DNA of 64,000 bases, taken from contig NC_087078.1 in the NCBI RefSeq assembly GCF_026151205.1, positions 2,811,175-2,875,174 on the forward strand. Reading direction: 5' to 3'. This document shows positions 22,601 to 37,300 of the stretch, piece by piece. The number at the start of each line of letters is the position of its first letter. The stretch's first letter is position 1. Made by a program: the position numbers and the translations under genes. The DNA comes from Bolinopsis microptera. Lineage: Eukaryota > Ctenophora > Tentaculata > Lobata > Bolinopsidae. Below the pieces are notes generated by a model. That model ran no database searches, was not told the origin of the DNA, and worked only from the letters and a program-made list of their open reading frames with translations.

Positions 22601-25600
22601 TTATTGTAGATGTTTGACTAGTTGAAGCAATAGTTGACTGTGGAACTGAGTGTGGATGTTACTCTTATAATAGTGGAGAGCTACGTTATACGAGCTTGAA
22701 CTTATGCAATGTATATTAATTACATGTCCCCCCCCCCCCCCCCCCCCCGGCCCTCTAAATAATGAACAGCCCTGTTAATGGTCCTTACTCCTTACTCACA
22801 TATTCTCGTAACATTAGGACTTTCCCATGTGGTGTCAGTGATTATATTATAATTATAAGATAAATATTCATCATCATACAGCTGGTATTAAATTAACTAA
22901 CTATTAACTAACAGCCTTTTAGTTGCTCACTTACATTACCACAAACTATTGTTTACCATTATCATCACTAAACATCCTCAATTCCATTATCCTTTATTCG
23001 GGTATTGTTGCATAATATATTGTGGCCTCAACCTGTACTTTAATCGACACGAGAGTGAAGGAAATGTTCGATCTGCTGATTTGGCTTCTTTAGAAGAACT
23101 GTTTTATTACCGAGCTGTTCAGGGTTCAATTATCTACCAAAAATTAGCATATTCATAGCTAATATTGAATTGGATATACCACCAACTTTCTAAATAATGA
23201 AGTGCACATTTGTATAAAACCCTACACACTACGGTAAAACCTCCACCATGACACATTAACGGTTACACTTCGTCACGAAGTGACTTGGTGTAAGTGGGTC
23301 TACACTTTCACTGTATACAACACTTGTTTACCCTAAATTTAGAGAATTTGTAACGAGGATTCCCACCAAAACACATATAAAACTGTCAACACAACAAAAC
23401 TTAAATATTAAACAACACAAAATAAAGGCGGTATAAAGTAATATGCACAGTGCACGAGAGCGAAGCACCGTAACAGAATACCACCCTATAACATAAAATA
23501 TATCAGCACATATTATTTACTGTCAAGGTACTAACACCACTAAATGTATGGCCCTCCACCCTGCTCAGCCTGGAAGTAGCCCGAAACTGCTGTACATTTT
23601 AGTAGAGGTTCAGAATAATAAGATGCTGTCAGCAGAGATGATGGCAAGGGGGGAGACAAAATAATATGTAATATGCTGGCAAGGGAGGGGGAGAGAAAAT
23701 AATATGTAATATTTATTTAAAACGGGTATATTATGTCATAACGACAGAAGTAAAGTGCAGTGTATTCTACTGAGGCGTGTTTTCCTATTGGTACAATATG
23801 GGTGGCTTTAGTTTAGTGCCTGGCTGGCTTCTTTTGATTACTAATTACTAATGGCCGGTTCTCTACTGGTAGTAAATTGTAATATAATAACCGGTACTGG
23901 AGTTATGAGTACCAAACACTGGGGTTCTGAGTACGGTGCACATTTAGTATATTTAATAATGAATATGTTTCTCAACTTAGGTTCTAGTACCAGGTGTCTG
24001 CTAGATGGATATAATTATGATAAAGAATTTATTAATTGACTGTCACTTTTTATCAAGGCGTGATTTTTCTATAAAGTAAACGTTACGCAATGTGTGAATA
24101 TATTATAATATTGTCGTGACGTCTTTACTTAAAAACTTAAGATCAGCTTTTAAAGTTATATATTATTATAAAGTCCTTTAGATATTAATATATATTATAC
24201 AGTTTTGGAGATGCAAAGTCACTAAGTGGTCACTAATTGGTCACTAAGTGGTTACTAAGTGGTCACTATTGGTCGCTAAGTGGTAACGGCGCATAATATC
24301 ACATAGACAGTTGATTGTTGAGCTAGAAACGTCTTCGTGTCCGACGTTTGGTAAAAATCTTATAAGGACATAATATTATTCAACAATCTGAAAGGAATCA
24401 TATTTAATAGTTATAAAGTTTGAACATGGTAATGGAATATCTAAACAATCTAATGATCACCCTCGAACAATTTATTAAATATGACAGATTTGGAAATGGA
24501 AGTAGGTCACTTCACTCTTATTTAGTCCCTTTTTGGTGTTCATGCTAAACAGCATTTTATAATATTTTTAGACACGAGCTGAATAAGTTAACCCCAGAGA
24601 GGTGTTAAGCAGTTAACTGGTTAATGCCTCAGCTTCAGGCACATGTATATATTTTATGTGAGAACTATCAGAGGCAGTATTTTAACAATTGTGAACTGAG
24701 TGAACCACATTCGAAGACTCATCCAAGAAAATATATAGTACAGTATAGTAATTAATATATAGTACAGTAATTAATATATAGTACAGTAATTAATATATAG
24801 TACAGTAATTAATATATAATACCGTAATTAAGTAATATATAGGGAGTAGGGCCGGAACAGACAATAATTTATCAAACGTTTATCAATTTGTAGCTATATT
24901 GTAGCTTAGCTGTATTGTAGTTATATTGTAGCTGTATTGTAGCTATATTGTAGCTGTATTGTAGCTAATAGCTATATTGTCGCTATATTGTAGCTGTATT
25001 GTAGCTATGTTTTAGCTATATTGTAGGTATATTGTAGCTGTATTGTATCTGTATTTTAGCTGTATTTTAGCTATCAACGAAGCATAACATTAGCTTACAG
25101 TGTACAGCCTAACACAGCTAATACCCTGTTACTCACTTTACTAAGGCTAACAAAGTAAGCTTATACTAACACCCTGCTGTATAGACAGCCTCGTAATTAG
25201 GTGTTACATTATTTCAATGTTACACAATGACCAGGACAGTTGTTTAAAGAGAGGTGTTGTTTACAGTGAAGGGTGCTGTTATTAACTCTAACACTCTGAG
25301 AGGGTGCAGGTATGCAGAGTTAGGAATTTGGAATGTTGCAATATAATCGCATATTATATAAACCTATAAACCGAGCAATGCGTTTAATTATCGTTACATT
25401 TCTTGTTAAGTTGTAAGTTATATAATCGGTGTTCAGAAGCGATGAAGTTTTATTACTTAGCTTAACTTGAGCCTCGTGAATGTTTACGGTGTAGACTAAT
25501 AATCATGTTCGCAAAATATACTCGTTCTTGTTATCATCAAGAATAATGAGCTATGATCTAATGAAGAGATACAGATACACACAAATGTAGAGTTATACGC

Positions 25601-28317
25601 TGTAGAGAGTAGAAGGTAGAGAGTAGAGATTAGAGAATACATTTTAGAGTTTTCTGAATAAATATTCATACACTCTCTTATTTAATACCATCTCTAATTC
25701 CTCCTCAGAGAGCAAGGACTCTGTGACGATGCGAGAAGGAAAGACAATGGCCCCCACAAACCAGCCCAGAACAGAAGGGAACACTGCCCAGGACAACCTC
25801 TCTAGTGGGGCAATTGTCGGTTAGTTGGGTCTTCTATTAAATCTATACTATTTATCAATTATTCAATATGATCACTTATCAAGGTGTGTTTCGGCGGTTT
25901 TTATGGTGATAATCTTAGCCACAATACGGTCACAATACGGCCATCATACGGTCACTATACGGCCACAATACGGCCATCATACGGTCACTACACGGCCTCT
26001 ATATGGCTACTATACGGCTACTATACGGTCTCTATAAGGCTACTATACGGCCTCTATACGGCCTCTATTCCACAAATTAAACGTCGAAATTGGAAAAGAT
26101 ACATTCTGTGTATTAATTTAATGGTTCATATCCCAAATTCAACAAGAGTTAAAATAATTTATCTTCTCTTTGTAATAATATAATTAGAAATAATATTTAA
26201 ATTAGAAATTGTGGTGACAATTTTGGATTGCCAAATGACGATTTCGGTGCAGTTGCGATATGACCTGGGTTCAGTTGTCGTTTTGGGATTTAAGCTGATT
26301 GGTCACCCAATTAAGCTGATTGGGTACCTGTTAACTGTGTGGGAACTAGGTTCAATTGGGTTCAGTTGTCGGTCACCCGACGACGACTTCAATATTATTA
26401 AGTATATATATCAAGCAAGCAGCAATCATGCTGGTTTTGTCAAACGTTCGTTTGGTGACAATCATTTATGTCGAAGTTTGCATACTAGGTAACTACGACA
26501 AATGACTGTCAGTTTCATCGATTAAGTCACTAGATCTCTAAATCATTAGCCTTCTTATTGATAATAATAGGAAATGGAGATCCAAAAATATTATTGTCTG
26601 ATTCGACTCTATTAGGTCTACTAGTCCAGTCATTTATGGACATGTGCCTGCAAATTTTCAGATACCCACGAAACTTTGCACAGACCTTCCCAAAGGTATG
26701 ATAAAACGATTTTCGGTTGGAGACATTTTTTTTACTTTGGGCAAAACCCAGGAGGGCCACGCCCATCTGACCCAATAACGTAACTGACCCCTTGCTTCTG
26801 AAGGTCGTAGAGACTTCAAAATAGGCTTAAACGAAGCCGCATATGCATGTTTATATAAGAGTTATTGATCAACACATTGCCTAAAATCCTTACTTTTCGA
26901 GAAATTCGCCAAAAACCATTTTGGGCGTGGCGCTGAGCCGATTTTACTAACTTTTGATAGGATTGTGATAGAGTCTTTGGATAGAGTGCAAAAGAACCGC
27001 AATTGGCATATTTATATATGACTTACGAAGAAACATATGCCTTAAAGTGCTTACTTTTTCAGTTATTGGCGAAAAACTGATTTTCGGCTCCAGAAATCAT
27101 GCAAAAATATGGGTATCTGGTAAATTGGGCTATGAAGGCCTTAGAGATTTTTGAATAAGTGCACATTGTGCAGAATGGCCATGTTTATATACAACTTATG
27201 AAGCAACATGCACCCTAAAATGCTTACTTTTCGAGTTATTAACATAGAACGGGAGGCAAAAATGGCTGATATAACCAATTTTGCTCTATTTTGTGCACAT
27301 TTCCTCTGTTTTTCCCCCAAATAACTCGAGCAGTAAGCATTTTAGGGTGCATGTTGCTTCATAAGTTGTATATAAACATGGCCATTCTGCACAATTTGCA
27401 CTCATTCAAAAATCTCTAAGGCCTTCATAGCCCAATGTACCACATACCCATATTTTTGCATGATTTCTGGAACCGAAAATCAGTTTTTCGCCAATAACTG
27501 AAAAAGTAAGCACTTTAAGGCATATGTTTCTTCGTAAGTCATATATAAATATGCCAATTGCGGTTCTTTTGCACTCTATCCAAAGACTCTATCACAATCC
27601 TATCAAAAGTTAGTAAAATCGGCTCAGCGCCACGCCCAAAATGGTTTTTGGCGAATTTCTCGAAAAGTAAGGATTTTAGGCAATGTGTTGATCAATAACT
27701 CTTATATAAACATGCATATGCGGCTTCGTTTAAGCCTATTTTGAAGTCTCTACGACCTTCAGAAGCAAGGGGTCAGTTACGTTATTGGGTCAGATGGGCG
27801 TGGCCCTCCTGGGTTTTGCCCAAAGTAAAAAAAATGTCTCCAACCGAAAATCGTTTTATCATACCTTTGGGAAGGTCTGTGCAAAGTTTCGTGGGTATCT
27901 GAAAATTTGCAGGTACTAACCCAAAAATGTCCGTAAATGACTGGACTATACAGAGTTTCTATTACTCTATTGGCCATGCATAATGTTTCTTGGGTAACAT
28001 TCGTATTGGTCCCGTTTGGTTATTGGACATTGATCTCATGATCTGGTTTCAAAGACAATTTTGTCACGTTTTATAATAAAAGGTTTAGTTAAACGATATT
28101 GGACTGATCCTTTTGACGTAGACATACAATGAAGAATTGGCAGGATTTAATATTCTAAGTTGTCTGGTTTGGTCAAGCAAGTGTCAAAGAGTCACAAATA
28201 CAGTTTAGTTATGATTGCATTTATCGTTATCTCGCGTGAGAGATCACAGAACAGTCGAGTGGTTGCTCGAGCAAAACGGAAGTTGATTTTAAATTTAGAA
28301 ACTATTTTGTCTTTGAA

Positions 28318-28373
<56 letters not shown>

Positions 28374-31300
28374 AATGGCATAAATGGAGAAAATGGAGAA
28401 TTACTCATAGGTTTTTCCATTTTCTCCATAGAAATAGTCTCCATTTTATGCCATTTTATGCCATTTTATGCCATTGAAAACCTGAAAAATTTAGAATTTC
28501 GAGAAAAATTATTTTAAAAAAAGATATTTTCGGCCAATAATGAACAGAGTATCATGAAACATGGAGAAAAGTGGTTTTCAGAAAAAACTTTGAAAAATGT
28601 TGACATAGAAAATGTTCGGTCCGAGTCATTTTCGATAAGTACCTCCCGTATCGAGAGCTCCCGATTCCGAGCTCGTGTTGCAAAGGGAAGGCCTGCCTTC
28701 CGAGATCACATTACCTCGAGTCCAAAATTGTGTATCGAGGGGAAGGTGTGGACTTCGAAAAACCGAAAAAATATTTTCGGCAAATAATGAACAGGGTAGC
28801 ATGAAACGTGGAGATAAGCGGTTTTCAGAAAAAATTTGAAAAATGCTGACTTAGAAAATGTTCGGTCCGAGTCATTTTCGATACGTACCTCCCGTATCGA
28901 GAGCTCCCGATTCCGAGCTCGTGTTGCAAAGGGGAGGCCTGCCTTCCGAGATCGCATTACCTCGAGTCCAAAATTGTGTATCGAGGGGAAGGTGTGGACT
29001 TCGAAAAACCGAAAAAATATTTTCGGCCAATAATGAACAGAGTATCATGAAACATGGAGAAAAGTGGTTTTCAGAAAAACTTTGAAAAATGTTGACTTAG
29101 AAAATGTTCGGTCCGAGTCATTTTCGATACGTACCTCCCGTATCGAGAGCTCCCGATTCCGAGCTCGTGTTGCAAAGGGGAGGCCTGCCTTCCGAAATCG
29201 CATTACTTCGAGTCCAAACTTGTGTATCGAGGGGAAGGTGTGGACTTCGAAAAACCGAAAAAATATTTTCGGCCAATAATGAACAGAGTATCATGAAACA
29301 TGGAGAAAAGTGGTTTTCAGAAAAACTTTGAAAAATGTTGACTTAGAAAATGTTCGGTCCGAGTCATTTTCGATACGTACCTCCCGTATCGAGAGCTCCC
29401 GATTCCGAGCTCGTGTTGCAAAGGGGAGGCCTGCCTTCCGAGATCGCATTACTTCGAGTCCAAACTTGTGTATCGAGGGGAAGGTGTGGACTTCGAAAAA
29501 CCGAAAAAATATTTTCGGCAAATTATGAACAGAGTAGCATGAAACGTGGAGAAAAGCGGTTTTCAGAAAAAATTTGAAAAATTTTGACTTAAAAAATTAC
29601 CCCTCGGTACACAATGTTGGACTCGAGGCTTCCCCTGGTAATGCGATCTCGGAAGGCAGGCCTCCCCTTTGCAACACGAGCTCGGAATTGGGAGCTCTCG
29701 ATACGAGAGGTACGTATCGAGAATGACTCGGGCCGAAAATTTTCTAAGTCAAAATTTTTCAAAGTTTTTCTAAAAACCACTTTTCTCTACGTTTCATGCT
29801 ACCCTCTTCATTATAAGCCGAAAATATTTTTTTGGTTTTTCGGTTTATCGAAGTCTGCACCTACCCCTCGGTACACAATGTTGGACTCGAGGCTTCCCCC
29901 TGGTAATACGATCTCGGAAGGCAGGCCTCCCCTTTGCAGTGCGAGCTTGTTTCGACTGTCGAGGATGTAGGTCTCACTTCTCAGTGCCTATTACTCTCCC
30001 CTATTACTCACTCCTGCTGTAGCCTGTAGAAATAACTTTACACTAGGCTTGAGTAATTATGAGTTTGCCTGAAGTGTGCCTCTACTAACCTAGTATAAGC
30101 ATCTAGTAGCCTACTATGAGCTTTCATAAGCTTGTTACGCCCCTAGTAAGCGTAAATAAACATGTTAGGATGTCCAATTTAGGTGTTAAATTGTGTTAAA
30201 GATAAAATTTCGAAGACAAAATTCATGGCATAAAATGGAGAAAATGGAGAATTACTCATGGGTTTTTCCATTTTCTCCATAGAAAAAGTCTCCATTTTAT
30301 GCCATTTTATGCCATTTTATGCCATTGGCCCCCCCCCCCCCCCCCCCCCTTTGAACTCGAAAATTCGCCCTTGAGTCGAGAGCTGAGAAAGTATTTTTAT
30401 GATCCAACAAAGTAGGCACTTAAGAGGTGTTGCAAACGTCGCTTTCGACGCTTCCCTCCGCAATCATTCGACTGCTTGAATTTAATTATAAATGTTTGCA
30501 ACAGGAATGGATATTCAATAATCAATTAATAAAAATGGTGCTTTTAATGCGTTGCAAGATACTTCCTATAACGATGGAAGCTTATTTCGTTGATTTTGCT
30601 ATTTTGGGCTTGTGTAAATACTGATTCTGGTGCAAAATTTGTAGTGTTCCCGTTTACTGAAACTGATAAGAGCACATTTTCCGAAGCATGCAAGAATAAT
30701 TTCATCTTGCGCAAGAATAATTCCATCAAATCTTCAGTCTTCATTGGTTTTAGTTAAAAATGCAGACTGTGCAGAATTTATAGTTCAGCGATAACTTGAA
30801 TATGCTAACTTTACTTAGCTATGCACTCAATATATTCGCGGGGGTATTTGGAACCATTATTCAAATGGATCAAAAAGGAATATTTTAATAATTCTCGTTC
30901 ATACTACTACTACTATGTCGGAACTAAGTCCGATCTACGCCAGATAACCCCCTCCATATCCTGTCCCGCATCAGGGTTCGCAGTTCCTCTTTAGAGTTTG
31001 TCCTAACTTTGTCTTGGTCGGCCTTGCTGTGCTCTACCGTGCGTAGGTTCCCATAAGACTAAATCACTGGCAAGTAGCTCAGGATGTCGGATGCAGTGTC
31101 CCGCCATTTTTAATCTCCTGCTTCGTAACTTGTAACTTCATAACTTGTTTGACAGCCATAAAGAAGAATATAATTACGTTATTATTTAAGTATAGAATGT
31201 CAGAAACCATACTGTTCAGTATTTACTATTTGATTTGTTCATTTAAAGAGCAGACATTGCATAACTTCCTCAGTACCTTTTCGTTACTATTTATATAGTA

Positions 31301-34300
31301 TTTATAATATTACATCGTTGCTTTTCAAATATAAATGAAAGTAATTCCTGCCTACCTGCCTAGGTCGGTCCAGATGAAATCTGGAACGAGTTTCGTGTCA
31401 ACGCATGTCTCCATTTATCTCTATCACTCATGAGCAGACGTATCATGTGGGGCTCTAAACCAGTATCTTCTTGAAGGACGTCCGGAAAGGTCTTGTGTGG
31501 TCGTCCTCGATACCTTTTGCCGTAAGATGGTTGCCAGAAAAGGAGTTGCTGAGCAGGTTGGTCCTGTAGACGGTAGACATGCCCTGCAAAACGAAGTCTT
31601 CGTGTTTTGATGGTATCAGTCACCGATGGGATATTTCCGTAGAGGACGGAGTTAGGTGTGTGGGATTTCCATGAGATACCAAAGACCCTTCGTAGCATTC
31701 GTGTGTAAACACCGTCTAGTGCTTTAGTGTCAGCTTTCTTCAAAGTCCATGTTTCTGCGCCATATAAAAGAACAGGCTCGACTGCAGTTCTGAAAATTTT
31801 AGTCTTGATCTTTCTAGACATGTCAGATTTCCAGAAAACATCTAGACTTTCAAGTGCTTTCCATGCAAGGCCTTTCCTGACATTGATGTCTTTGCTGGTT
31901 GAAGCGATGTAGGATCCTAGATATTTAAAGTCGTGGACTTCTTCGAGAGGGTTGCTGTTAATGAAGACCCTATCATCCGAGTTAACAGGCCGTGGTAGGT
32001 TGTAGGACATGTATTTTGTCTTCTCGATGTTGATGAGTAAACCATACCGGGCTGCAATATCAGAGATACTTTGACAGAGGCGGCTGTTATCGCTGAAGCT
32101 GGGTGTGATTGTAGCTAAGTCATCGGCGAAGTCCAAATCTGCTATGTAATCACAACCTACTTTAAGCCCATCTTGTGGACCTATTGCCAGTCTAAGAATG
32201 AAGTCCAGGACGATAATGAAGATAAGCGGAGAAAGAACATCGCCCTGGAGAATTCCAAGGTTGGTCAGGAATTCAAGAGTTGTACCTTCAGGGGTCATGA
32301 TCTTGGCTTTGGTGTTGATGTAAAGGGACATAATGGCTTTGATTATTATCTTAGGGAAGCCATAGGACGCCAGAATGTTAGGAAGATGAGATCTAAAGAT
32401 GCAATCAAACGCCTTAGAGAAATCAATGAAGGAGATGACGCAGGGGAGCTGGAAGAAAGTACTTCAGTCATTATTTATAAAATATTTACCTTACTTTAAG
32501 CAGTTATGGTTGCTTAAGGTTAAAAGTCACAAGAACTAATTGAACCCCTATTTAGTGGGGGGGGGGGGGGGGGGGGGGGGGAGTATTGAAGTGTTGAACT
32601 ATTTTCTCTCTCCTATTTTCTCTCTCCTATTTTCTCTCTCCTATTACTTCTTGTAGTTGCTTTGTATCATTTCACAATATTTTGTATTTTAGCCCTGTTT
32701 ATCAACAGATATTAGCCAGCCACCACAATAATGATACGGACTCTCTTCTTAATTAACATAAGTAAGTATTTATATAATGTTGAATTTTATTAAAATTTAG
32801 TCACACTAAGTACAGACACTACACACTTAAATTTCCACAAAGTAAAATATATAAACATGTTCGTCATGGTGTGTAACATAAAACTAACTCCCTACACGGC
32901 TCCATGAGTTTATTTATAACCGTGACAACAAACATCACAGTGAGCACATTATATAAGCTCCTTTATAAATACATATATTAACCACCTGTGTCGCTGTGCG
33001 TGTAAGTGTATGGAATGTTGGTAGTGGTGGTTCTGGTATCCGAGTTAGAGGAGTTAATCAATTGAATTTTATGAGTCTTGATAGAATTCGGTACAACTAT
33101 GTCAAGTATGTACTGTAGCTGTATTTACTGTATTTACTGTATGTACTGTGTAGTGTTACACTACTAGTATGTTTAGATGTTGATATCCAACTGCTTCACT
33201 CATGACTTGTAAGGTTAGTTATTTTTGTGCATGTGTAAAATTATAAGATTAAGTTTCAATGACCCAATAAATTCTAAGTTACCCAATCCCAAATTTAATC
33301 ACCAAACCCAGAAGGTAATTAATTTGCCTTGGGCTCCGCATGCCTCGGATGGAAACATGAGATTGTTGAAATTATATGAACTTGATTGAACATTTCAAGA
33401 ATACGCCTCCATTCTTAGCTCATGACTCAAATTAAACAGTACAATTTTAGAATTTGAAAACTAGAGGGCTACAATTTCTTCCGATTGTAAGACGAGCCCG
33501 GTATAGTAGGCTCGTTAGTGGCGTCCTCTTATCTGCCACCAAGTTATCAACTATTAACAAGTCATCTACTCGTCTCCAATCACTAACTTACTAACATCCC
33601 CCTCCACAGGTATCGCTCTGGGATGTGGAGTGTTAATAGCGGTCCTACTCTCAGTAACTAACTAACATCTCCCCTCCACAGGTATCGCTCTGGGATGTGG
33701 AGTGTTAATAGCGGTCCTCCTCTCAGTAACTAACTAACATCTCCCCTCCACAGGTATCGCTCTGGGATGTGGAGTGTTAATAGCGGTCCTCCTCTCAGTA
33801 ACTAACTAACATCCCCCTCCACAGGTATCGCTCTGGGATGTGGAGTGTTAATAGCGGTCCTCCTCTCAGTAACTAACTAACATCTCCCCTCCACAGGTAT
33901 CGCTCTGGGATGTGGAGTGTTAATAGCGGTCCTCCTATCAGTAACTAACTAACATCTCCCCTCCACAGGTATCGCTCTGGGATGTGGAGTGTTAATAGCG
34001 GTCCTCCTCTCTATTCTCCTCTACTTCAGATGTCGATCTACAGGTCCCCTCATCACCTCTGCTGGCAGTAAACCTATTAACTCTTGGAATGACGGAACTG
34101 AGAATGGAGCTAACGACCTGGTTGGTACCATTATTATTTACCTTTATCTTTAAATAACTAACTATTATTGCTGGTTTTAACGTTTTAAGGTTTAGTATTC
34201 AAAAGTCTTTAAACGGTTGCTTTTAATTCACCATTATATTATTAGTGGTTATAATATGTATTTAAGTTGTAAAATGGTTGTCTGAATATAGGCACTTTTA

Positions 34301-37300
34301 CTGTGGACATCGCAGATCATTTCTTACAGCACAATGTATAATAATAATATAGAGTTTCATCCGTAGAAAAGTAATACGTATTCTGCCTAATTTCTGTTCT
34401 GTAATATGAAATTTGAGAGTACGTATTTATCATTATGTAGATGGTGTGGGATGCGCCAGATGTTGAAATGTGCGAAAGAATCTAGCAATAAATTGTTTAA
34501 CTTAGTTTTACCAATATAATAAACATTGTGGTGTTTGAAGTAACTTGCAGTGCAACTTTACCGTAACCATGCTACAATAGTGCAATGTGGTTCAAGTGCA
34601 ATGACCATAGGCGCCACCGCGCCGTCAGTCGCCGCCAAAAAGCTGCCACATAGCTGAAATGCAAAAAGCTCCCCCCCCCCAAAGCTATTGATTTGGTTTC
34701 TCCAGACTTCACTACTCTGACTTTGTCTAAAATGGGCCTTAATCAAGTCCGTGGTAAAATGTGTACACAAAATATTAACACTTTTACTCTGCATAAACAG
34801 TACTCTCCTTATTTATTTAAACTTAATTGTTTGGTTACACCTTGATCCCTATACCGTAAAACCAACATACCTTGGTAATCTCTCTCTCTCTTTGTTTAAG
34901 TTCCGCCTTCTCCCTTTAAATGCTGTAAAAACAACATTATCATTCCTCAGCTCTGGGAATATCTCTTAAATAATCATAAACAATCATAAACTGACAACTG
35001 TTCTTAATAACCGCATTTAACGACGAGATTAATCACGAAGGTCTCACACGATGACCATATCCAGGTGGAATATCACACATTCCAAGCAAGCAAACATTAA
35101 GAACTATAAGTCGCCTCCCCACACTAGTATTACATCACCCCGGCTGGGCCCCTCTTTCTCCTCTCTTTCCTCCCCTCTCGTAATGTTTGTAACCGCTAAT
35201 TAGGTTTCTCAGTCATTACCTTATCTCTAATCATAACAACATAAACAAGTTAACCTTGCTACCCTCGATCAAGCAGCAAGTGTGTAAAATGTAAGTAACA
35301 TTTACATGCCAAGTGTAACATGTAACATGTAACCATGGTAACATGATGTAACACACTGGCTCCTGTTGTCTGAGGGCCCACACATCATAAGAGAAAGTGT
35401 GCTCCTTTATCAAGATTACTGTTGCTGCGTTCCCCCGCGTTCCAAGTGTGTACAAACCTTTGTTATCTTCCCCCAGTCCCATGTGATGTTATGACATCAC
35501 CACTAAGGTATTAACTGACTCAGTCTCTCTGTTCTCATAATATGTAATTAGGTTATATTAGTGTAGGGGGAGCCTGAATAATAATAATAACAGGGCCAGG
35601 GGGCTGTTGTAAAGTCTAAATATGGGCACTGTTAGCAGGACTTGTAAATATTGATAAATGGTATTTTAGTAAGAAAATAGCCCTCTACGGAGCGCTTCAG
35701 GTTGCAGTATAGTAGTATCATAGTAGTATTATAGTAGTATCAGTATAGTGCTTAGTTTTAGCTTTATATTACCCACAAGTAGCGCACTAATCAGCTCCAA
35801 ATTACCACGGTATATCCTGCTGCTGCTGGCAGAAACATATCCTTGTTATTGTTATCAATCGGTGGTCAGCAGTTAATATATGCTGGCTGAAGAATCACTT
35901 ATCGTAGTCACACTGAATAAAATATGGTTATGTTTAATAGCAGAACTTTTAAATCCTCCGTAAAATGTTCGGGTACTTAAGAAAGTAGCTTTCTTCGGGC
36001 AGTTTTAACTTTACCCACAAATATCGAGCAAATCAGCGTCAGAATACCAGTGTATCTTCTCATGCTGGTAGGATCAGGGGGCGGGGGTGCACTACAATCC
36101 CAGGATCAGATTATTGTTATATTGAAACCTATCTATTGTATCTAGCATTGGTCAAAACAGTGGTACCGACTGAGCAATCTGTAATCATACTGAATACTAA
36201 CATCGTAGAGTCACTACTGATCAGTACTGTCACATGCATTAGTCTACACCTTAGCCTTCTAGCCCCTTCTAGATCAAAATGGTTTTTATAAGAAGTAAAG
36301 TTTAAACACCACTGCTACTTATACTCATTACTGTTAAAACATAAATAATCTTGACATTAATTATACAGATGGTAAAATCAGCCCTAAACTACAAATTACA
36401 TCTTCCTGAAATGGGAAATTCCCAGTTCCCACTCTCATTATGTGTGTGACATAAAATGATAATATATTTAAATGATCTTATCCGTGCTAGCTTGATGATT
36501 TTATCCATGTAGAATGTAGAATGTAAATGACATGGTTCTTACAAAACCACTTTCTTACATTCCAAAGATGTCGTAACGTGATATTATACACGAGTACAAG
36601 TTCTACTTGTAATACTGATGTAGATTATTGAATACCTTCAGGCTTTAATAATGTTAACGATGACAAATTGAAATAGGACCATTCGCTTGTTTTATTAACG
36701 TGCCACTGCTTTGAGATTTGAGCCTTTGCATACAGTAAAATGTGCCTCGAATGGTCACTTGGCTACTACACACGTACTATACACGTGGTATTCAGATAGC
36801 TAATATGAAATTTGGATGAATTGCCGGAACACTATCATTATATCTTTATATGACAAGATGTTTCCGCGGCAGTTCCCCTAAAATACCGGCCATTACTTAC
36901 ACTTAATGTGTCAAATAACGTGTAATGACCTGTTACACGTCCTATTTCACATGTATGATTACTAAAGGAAGTCCCCGCGTGTACGTGTCACTCTAATAGT
37001 GTGTGTAGCTGGCCTTCTCGTAATTTGCATTTATATCGAGGTTCTGAGAGTATACTTGAGAATCTTATGCATTATACAAATACAGTGCTCATTAAAAAAG
37101 CTAGTGCACTGCCTCCCACTCTTTAAGGTAATATAGGTGACAGTATTAACATTGCTAGGGTAGCTTTAAGCTAGTATAGCTCTTCTAGTATAGCTACTAC
37201 TAACTCAGCTACTAAGTTACTAAACTCTACTCAGCTCCTTCTTCAGATCCCAGTCTCTCCTCCACCGGAGTACTCCAGAGCCCAGAGTGAAGCTGCCTCT

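Larger units (their letters stand above)
21290..25700. other. Receptor introns 4-6, non-coding parts
   Basis: Apart from exons 5 and 6 there is no coding signal. Contents: a C-run of about 20 at 22729-22748; a hairpin ACTTCGTCACGAAGT near 23268; repeats of ATATATAGTACAGTAATTA at 24740-24830; an 11-bp-type minisatellite (TATTGTAGCTG) at 24890-25075. Confidence 0.6.

Noticed and set aside
25825-26183. ORFs with HTVTIRPQYG / GHYTATIRPSYG repeats
   Set aside because: They are translations of the ACGGTCAC minisatellite in receptor intron 7.
28160-28477. ORF with a poly-glycine stretch
   Set aside because: It is the G53 terminus of the foldback element read as GGG codons.
28554-29780. Series of 63-76-residue ORFs (SFSIRTSRIESSRF...)
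   Set aside because: They are repeated in every satellite unit and on both strands, with no start context or function signal.
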